Below are positions 58,763 to 64,000 of a stretch of DNA of 64,000 nucleotides, in pieces. The notes below the pieces were generated by a model that was given only the letters and a program-made list of their open reading frames with translations, did not search any database and had not been told where the DNA came from. Source of the stretch: Carya illinoinensis. Taxonomy: Eukaryota > Streptophyta > Magnoliopsida > Fagales > Juglandaceae. The stretch spans positions 17,598,501 through 17,662,500 of the forward strand of contig NC_056764.1 of NCBI RefSeq assembly GCF_018687715.1. The letters are read 5' to 3'. A program made the translations under genes and the position numbers. Numbering within the stretch: the stretch's first letter is position 1; each line of letters starts with the position of its first letter.

Positions 58763-59715
58763 AAAGGATTCGACCTCGAATCTCCTCCACCTGCATCAAA
58801 GGGAAAAAGATCAGTAATTTTGAAAATAGCATAGATATGATACTTACCTAGAAGATCCACTTGATATGAATTGTCATTAATTTTCTCAAGATTTTAGAAA
58901 ATTCTATCCAAGCTACTTCTATCATCAACAAGCAAAAGCATCTAAGCTAAAGAAGTAAGTTGATTAAAATCATAAACAACTTCAAATGGAGAATAAGAAA
59001 TAGTAGTATGCATAGTCCTATTATATGCAAACTCTAATAATGGCAAATGATACTTTAACAAACGGTCATACAACAAGTCAATGAAAGATAAATGATACTC
59101 TCATAAACATTTATGAATCACATTTAAAGCCTTCCTCACACCAAAATGACAACTCTGATTATATGCAACCTCAATGAATGGCAAATAATATTCCCACAAA
59201 CATTCATACAACATGTCAATGAATGGCAAATGATACTGCCATAAACGTTCATACAACACATCAATGAATGGCAAATGATACGTCCAAAAGTGCTCATGTA
59301 ACACGTCTAAAATCTTCAGCACACCCAAGTTACCCAACAAACTACCTTCATGTCTATCACACACAAGCAACTCATACATAAAACTAGTAGTCACACAAAG
59401 TATTTTCTCTCTAAACAAGCACCAATCTAGTCTATATAAATGAGCAAACAATGCTTTCTCACATACTCCATACACACTAGCCAAGCCATCATCATTAACA
59501 AACAATTTTTTATCATATTCAAGTCTCAATAACTTTGCATCTATAATGATGACAAGGACATACCTTCCTGCTAAAGCATCAACCACAAAAGTTTCCTTAC
59601 CTTGTGTGTAATTGATTACATAAGAAAAGGTCTCAATGAATTGCACCCACTTGGCATGCATTCTATTCAACTTACCTTATCCTTTCAAGTGCATCAATAA
59701 CTCATGTTCTTCAAA
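58763..59715 (-). pseudogene. EL17 RNase H end and integrase remnant with tandem duplication
   Basis: Positions 59101-59670 read AKWVQFIETFSYVINYTQGK, a segment at the RNase H to integrase border (usual form VVADALSRR; here VVDALAGRY). They continue to LLGNLGVLKILDVLHEHF of the integrase zinc region. The catalytic core is mostly missing. Instead, about 15-residue units such as YHLPFIDVLYERLWQ recur four to five times between 59040 and 59290. The integrase end follows (LEFAYNRTMHTTISYSPFEV) with stops. Confidence 0.75.
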
Positions 59716-60855
59716 GAAAGGTCGGGTAGGGATTGTTGCATCTGGCACAAAATCAATATAATGCTCTATCTCTCTAATAGGTGGTAGTCCACTAAACACA
59801 CTGCTAGGAATCACGACCTTATATCCCTACAACAAAGAGATAACAATACTAGGCAAAAATTCTTTAAATTCATTAGTATTAAAATTCGCCTTAGCATAAA
59901 AACTCACTTCTCTATTTGTTTTTCTCACTTTCTTCACTCTTGCTTTTCTTTCCACTCTCATTTTTCTTTTCACTCTCATTTTTTCTTTCACTCTCTTTTT
60001 CCTTTTCACTCTCTTTTCTTTCACTCTCATTTTTTGAATTTTCAGCCTCACAATTTTTTTCTTCCTCAATCTCACTTTCACTCTTTCTTTTTTTATCAGT
60101 CTTACTTTCTCTCATTCTTTGTTGATCAACCTCACTTTTCAACTTCAGTTGGTCCTCAAGGACATGTGTTGGAGTTAAATAAGCAAATTTGATTATTTTT
60201 CCATCATTTTCAAAATTGTACATGTTCATGAACCCATCATGGATCACTCTCCTATCACACTGCCATGGTCTCGCCAACAAAATATGGTCAGCATGCATAG
60301 GCACTACATCACAAAGCACATCATCTTTGTACTTCCCAATTGAAAAAGAAACTAATACTTGCTTATTTACCTTTACCTCTCCACAATCATTCAACTACTT
60401 TAACTTGTATGGTCTATGGTGTTTTAAAGTAAGTAAATTCAATTTCTCAAATAAAGTAGTGCTAGCCACATTAGTACAACTTCCTCCATCAATGATCATA
60501 CTACATACCTTGCTATTGATGTGGCATCTAGTATGGAAAATGTTCTCTCTCTGCTGCTCTGTATCATCCATCTTACTTTGTGTATTGAGAGCACGCCTGA
60601 CAACAAGAGACTCACTATACTTCTTAATCTTATGATCATGTTCAATACTAGGCTCACATCTCCTCCTATCTCTCCCACTTTGCAGATTTCTAATCAATGC
60701 ACATCGTTGATCCATCATATCTCTCACTTCCCCAACGTCAAATTTAACCTTTCAAACTTTTGTTGCATGGACTCCAACACAAAGAATGAATTGTCAGCCA
60801 TCCCCTTCAGTGTTAAGTCACTATTATGAGACATTGTAATGTGCTGCACAAAAGG
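59716..60855 (-). pseudogene. EL17 gag end, aspartic protease and linker
   Basis: Protease is at 60395-60727 (CSMIIDGGSCTNVASTTLFEKL; the active-site triad reads DGG). After a stop at 60394 it continues as NDCGEVKVNKQVLVSFSIG, then HADHILLARPWQCDRRVIHDG. Next come about 60 residues of Lys/Glu/Ser repeats (SEKEKESERKNESEKKNE), then the pre-RT linker VFSGLPPIREIEHYIDFVPD. At about 59716, after ATIPTRP, RT is missing and the frame meets the RNase H end (EEHELLMHLKG). Confidence 0.8.
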
Positions 60856-60868
60856 AATGTTACTGGTA

Positions 60869-61043
60869 AAAACTAGGGGTGTGCATCAGGATTCGGAGCC
60901 GAATATCTGCCCAAAACTGGATCCTAATTCGGATTTCTAAATCCGGGCAGTTATCAATCCGGATTCAATCTGGGCGGATAACCAGATTGGATACGGATAT
61001 CCGGATTTTTTTTTTTAGGCGTCAGTCCCCTCTCCCTTAATCC
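60869..61043. repeat. Repeat starting AGGGGTGTGCATC
   Basis: This stretch carries CGGATTC/GGATCC/ATCCGG-type short repeats (about 60888-61005). Sequences of this kind are common at the ends of plant non-autonomous transposons, but I could not find a second end. It directly precedes the GRAS-like fragment. Confidence 0.4.
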
Positions 61044-61497
61044 ATGGACGCTCACCAACCAAATTCTGTTGAGCCAGGGTTTCAGTTTCCCAACTTGGAG
61101 CATCAATCGACCTGGTTTAGGTTTCCGGATTTTGGAGGTGGTGAGAGTGGTGAGTTCGACTCCGACGAGTGGATGGACAACTTAATGGGCGGTGGGGATT
61201 CAACGGATAGTTCCGATCCTTTTGCCACCCAACCCAGTCGACTCAGTGTCGCGTGTGGTCCTCCATCCTACCTCAACTGATTCGTCTTCCCAGATACTCA
61301 GAAGAGTCCTACTCCTTTCGACCTCAACCCATTCGTCTTCCTAGATACTCAGATCTCAACCGATTCGTCTTCCCAGATTCGTCTTCCCAAATACTCAAAT
61401 TCGTGGACACCAGCTCCATCCGACCTCAACCGTCGTCATCTCCATCGGCGATAATTAAGGACGCCAAGCCGCCGAACACTTCACTTCACTACAAAAC
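61044..61497 (+). pseudogene. GRAS/SCARECROW-LIKE-like gene fragment
   Basis: The frame 61044-61280 starts MDAHQPNSVEPGFQFPNLEH and includes GEFDSDEWMDNLMGGGDSTD, then SSDPFATQPSRLSV. I recall similar wording in the N-terminal region of SCARECROW-LIKE 4/7-type GRAS transcription factors, but I could not check this. After a stop at 61278 the meaning continues in other frames (QKSPTPFDLNPFVF at about 61300; IIKDAKPPN at about 61452). There is a local duplication around TTCGTCTTCCCAGATACTCA. No GRAS domain proper is present. EL18 begins at 61498. It is either a captured gene piece or a degraded gene. Confidence 0.45.
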
Positions 61498-62729
61498 TGC
61501 AAGTGCACAGTATCGTAGTTTTATAGTAAAGTAATAAGAAGAGTATCGTCCTCAGGGATTGGTACCTTACTCTTGCCAAATACCAAAATTATACTAATCT
61601 CAATTTTATCTAGAGGAATTGCTAAGGTTTTTGTAGTTGCAAATAAAACTAGATCAACTCAAAGAGAAATAAGCAAAGAAAATAAAACTGACGTTCAAAG
61701 ATCAAATTCAATGGGGAAGAAAACTTCTAGGAAATCGATTTCATCTAATTCTTCACTATGCTTTTCTCATCCAGCTAATTTAACTTAAACCACTTTTATC
61801 TATTAGCAAATCTCTAATTCATCCAAAAGCCTCTTTCGATAGTCAATTAGAATTGGCTCTTGGTTATCAATTCACACAAGACTATGCAAATTCAATAATC
61901 AAGAACGTAATAAGATCAATGATTTAATTACTACATAGGTTCATACAAGTCTTTCGATCTCTATACTTACCTATGCTGAAATATCCAAGATCTACCCTAT
62001 GATTCCCTCTTTCGACAGCAAATCACAAGATTACTTATCATCTAATCAATGGCCAGTTAATTAGAAGCAATAAATTCAGAATAAATCAGATAAACAAAGA
62101 GAGAATTGCATTAAATTAGCATAGACAATCAAGCATAGTTCAGAAATAGGTTACATCGTTTTCCTAGAATGAAGAAAATTTAGCTCAAGCTATAAATGGA
62201 ATTCAACATAAACGAATTCACCATAATTGTTCTGAGAAGATGGGAAGAAGAAAATAAACACTGAAAAATCCTCCTTGCAGCCTCAACTCGTCGTCAAAAG
62301 CTCAAGGGAACGATTCAACGCTTTTCTCTCGTCCGTGCTCGTGTATGATTCCAACGTACGTGCAATAATTGGAATTCCCTCTCCAAAAATAGATGATCTG
62401 AATCCCTCTAGCTATGTTTTTCTCTCCCAAGAAGTGTTCTCCAGTCAAAACTCGCAGCCCTAGAGTGAAAAATTGCTTTTATATGGTGTCACGGCGGAAA
62501 ACCTAAAATCTGTCAAAATACGATGTTCGCTCGAGCGTCCGACTCTGCCTGATTTCACTCGAGCGGCCAATATCTCTGCTCGAGCGATCTTTGGTTTCCA
62601 GCAACTCGCTCGAGCTCCCTGTCGAGCAGCAGTCGAGCGTTTGAATCTGCCTAAATTCGCTCGAGCGGCCAAAAGCCTCCGCTCGTGCGAACTTGTGAAT
62701 TCTGCAATATGAAATTTTGCAAGTCATCA
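61498..62729 (-). mobile_element. EL18 3' LTR
   Basis: On the minus strand it starts TGATGACTTGCAAAATTTCA and ends ATACTGTGCACTTGCA, with CCCTGAGGACGATACTCTTC near the end. That end is typical of the Tat/Athila branch. At 62520-62695 it has repeated GCTCGAGCG/CTCGAGCGG motifs. No gene is evident in the LTR. Confidence 0.85.
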
Positions 62730-62745
62730 AATACCCCCAAACTTA
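62730..62745 (-). promoter_or_regulatory. EL18 polypurine tract
   Basis: On the minus strand AAGTTTGGGGGTATT directly precedes the LTR start TGATGAC. Confidence 0.75.
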
Positions 62746-63391
62746 CAACTTTGTTTGACCTCAAACAAAAAGAAAAACAAATGATAGTTTAGGCAATATC
62801 AACTCGACCCCAAAGAGAAGTATCATCACTCACCAAGCTTTTATGAATTTAGATTTCATCTCTAGTATCTTACTCTTTTAACATCAAAAATAACAAGAAA
62901 ATCAATCAAACATTTTGCAATTTGTCAAGCAAGAGTTAGGCGTTTACTTCAACCTAAAGCTAAGACCTTGAGTGTGTGTGTGATATAGTCAATTTAACCT
63001 CAAACCACCTGCAAACTCAGATAAAAGTAGAACAACCAAAATCAGAAGAATTCTCTTAAAACTTAACCCCATAAGTCCAATTTTCAGAAATCCTCTCCAC
63101 TAATGTAGTCAACACCAAAATCAAAGATCAAAAGGTCTTTATTAAGGTTGTAATGATAGGCCACAGGGTGAGGGTTAAGAAAGAACTGGATATGGAAAAT
63201 CAAAACAAACTGGGAAAATACTTAGTGAAAAGAACACTAAAAGAGATTTCCACATGATTCAAATCATAGCTCTTTCTTGGCAATATACTCATACTTGTGG
63301 CATTATTATTGCTGTAATCACTTATGCAATACCAAAAATTTCCTTGACAAAATTTGAGGTAATTCACATTCCGCTTGGCGACTTCTTTTTC

Positions 63392-63424
<33 letters not shown>

Positions 63425-64000
63425 CAATCACTTCCTTTCTTCTTCTTCTTTTTCTTTGATCAAACAGAGCAAACATAATACGGTTCATCATGAAACCAAT
63501 TTTTCTCTTTTAAATGTAACTCTCCGCCAAAGTATTTTCTCAAACTATCAAAGGTAGATTCATTGTTTTTCAGGCTTAGAGCTGGCATGGTTTATGTAGT
63601 TCAAAGAATAAATAAAGGCTCATGAAGGCTCAAGGGGGTTGATTATGGAAACACACCATGTAATGATGGCATGATATTTAGGACAGCTGGGAAAGCTTTT
63701 TGGTTATGCCAAAGAAATGCCTAGATCATTTCTCTAATATTTGGTCTCAACTAGGATTTCGCCTCAAGGACCCATCAACGGATTCTAGAGCAAAGCAAAA
63801 TCGAACCTCCCTCTTTCAATTAATTCAACTTCTTCTCTTCATAAGCAAAATGGAATAAGAGAAAAACGACTATGTGCTCAATTGTGTTCAAGGTCAAAGA
63901 TTTAAACCAAAGTACCCACAAAACTTCACTTGACATAAAAGAAATTTTTGAAAATTTTAGTCAAAACCATCTTCAATCACAAATTTCAGAGTCATAGAGA
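62746..64000 (-). other. EL18 3' untranslated region, running off the window
   Basis: I find no coding domain in this stretch. It has a TTTTC microsatellite and T run at about 63389-63425. Pol, gag and the 5' LTR of EL18 should lie to the right, beyond the window. Confidence 0.55.

Larger units (their letters stand above)
57923..60855 (-). mobile_element. EL17: chromovirus-like LTR retrotransposon, 5' end missing and RT deleted
   Basis: It has a 3' LTR at 57923-58747, a polypurine tract, and a pol remnant read on the minus strand: gag end, protease, linker, RNase H end, integrase fragments. The 5' LTR, most of gag and the whole RT are missing. At about 60855 it gives way to a different repeat (AGGGGTGTGCATC). 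Confidence 0.8.

Overview
This window looks like plant, probably eudicot, nuclear DNA made almost entirely of nested LTR retrotransposons. The evidence is Ty3/gypsy Gag and Pol fragments, primer-binding sites matching plant tRNA-Asp and initiator tRNA-Met, TG...CA long terminal repeats with 5-bp target duplications, and a long satellite array. I found no intact host gene, no rRNA or tRNA gene and no CRISPR array. The repeat types suggest pericentromeric or other heterochromatin. I cannot name the species.

Layout, using labels EL1 to EL18. EL1 (1 to about 4017, minus) is a gag pseudogene plus a 5' LTR-like region. EL2 (4018-18423, minus) is an Athila/Tat-like element with gag, protease, RT, RNase H and integrase remnants. 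It was split by EL3 (6952-14503, plus), a Tekay/Del-like chromovirus with paired LTRs, target duplication GTTAA, a possible intron before protease, and a deletion of RNase H, integrase and chromodomain. From 18424 to 28090 there are decayed chromovirus-type LTRs (EL4, EL6, EL7, EL8), a nested solo LTR (EL5) and two adjacent MITEs. From 28135 to 31900 two pol 3' ends lie tail to tail (EL9), one of them interrupted by a solo LTR (EL10).

The centre is a multi-level nest. EL11 (plus, Athila/Tat-like) starts near 31915. Its gag is split at 33368 by a LTR, EL12 (33369-53992, duplication CTATG), and resumes in frame at 53993. EL12 holds EL13 (33690-41062, minus, complete LTR pair, duplication ATATC), a fragment of an EL3-family LTR (EL14) and a satellite array (44048 to about 53312). 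The satellite has 482-bp monomers that alternate between two types, with linked subtypes that form a higher-order pattern. It is itself interrupted by EL15 (44499-47637, duplication GTGCC). After EL11 come a second EL12-family LTR (EL16), EL17 (57923-60855, minus, chromovirus-like), a degenerate GRAS-transcription-factor-like gene fragment (61044-61497), and the 3' LTR and 3' region of EL18 (61498 to the window end, minus).

A recurring theme is loss of the enzymatic core. EL3, EL11, EL13 and EL17 each lack a different block of pol through a single internal junction, so none could move on its own. The target duplications give a relative order of insertion: EL11, then EL12, then EL13 and the satellite/EL14 events, with EL15 after the satellite; and EL2 before EL3.
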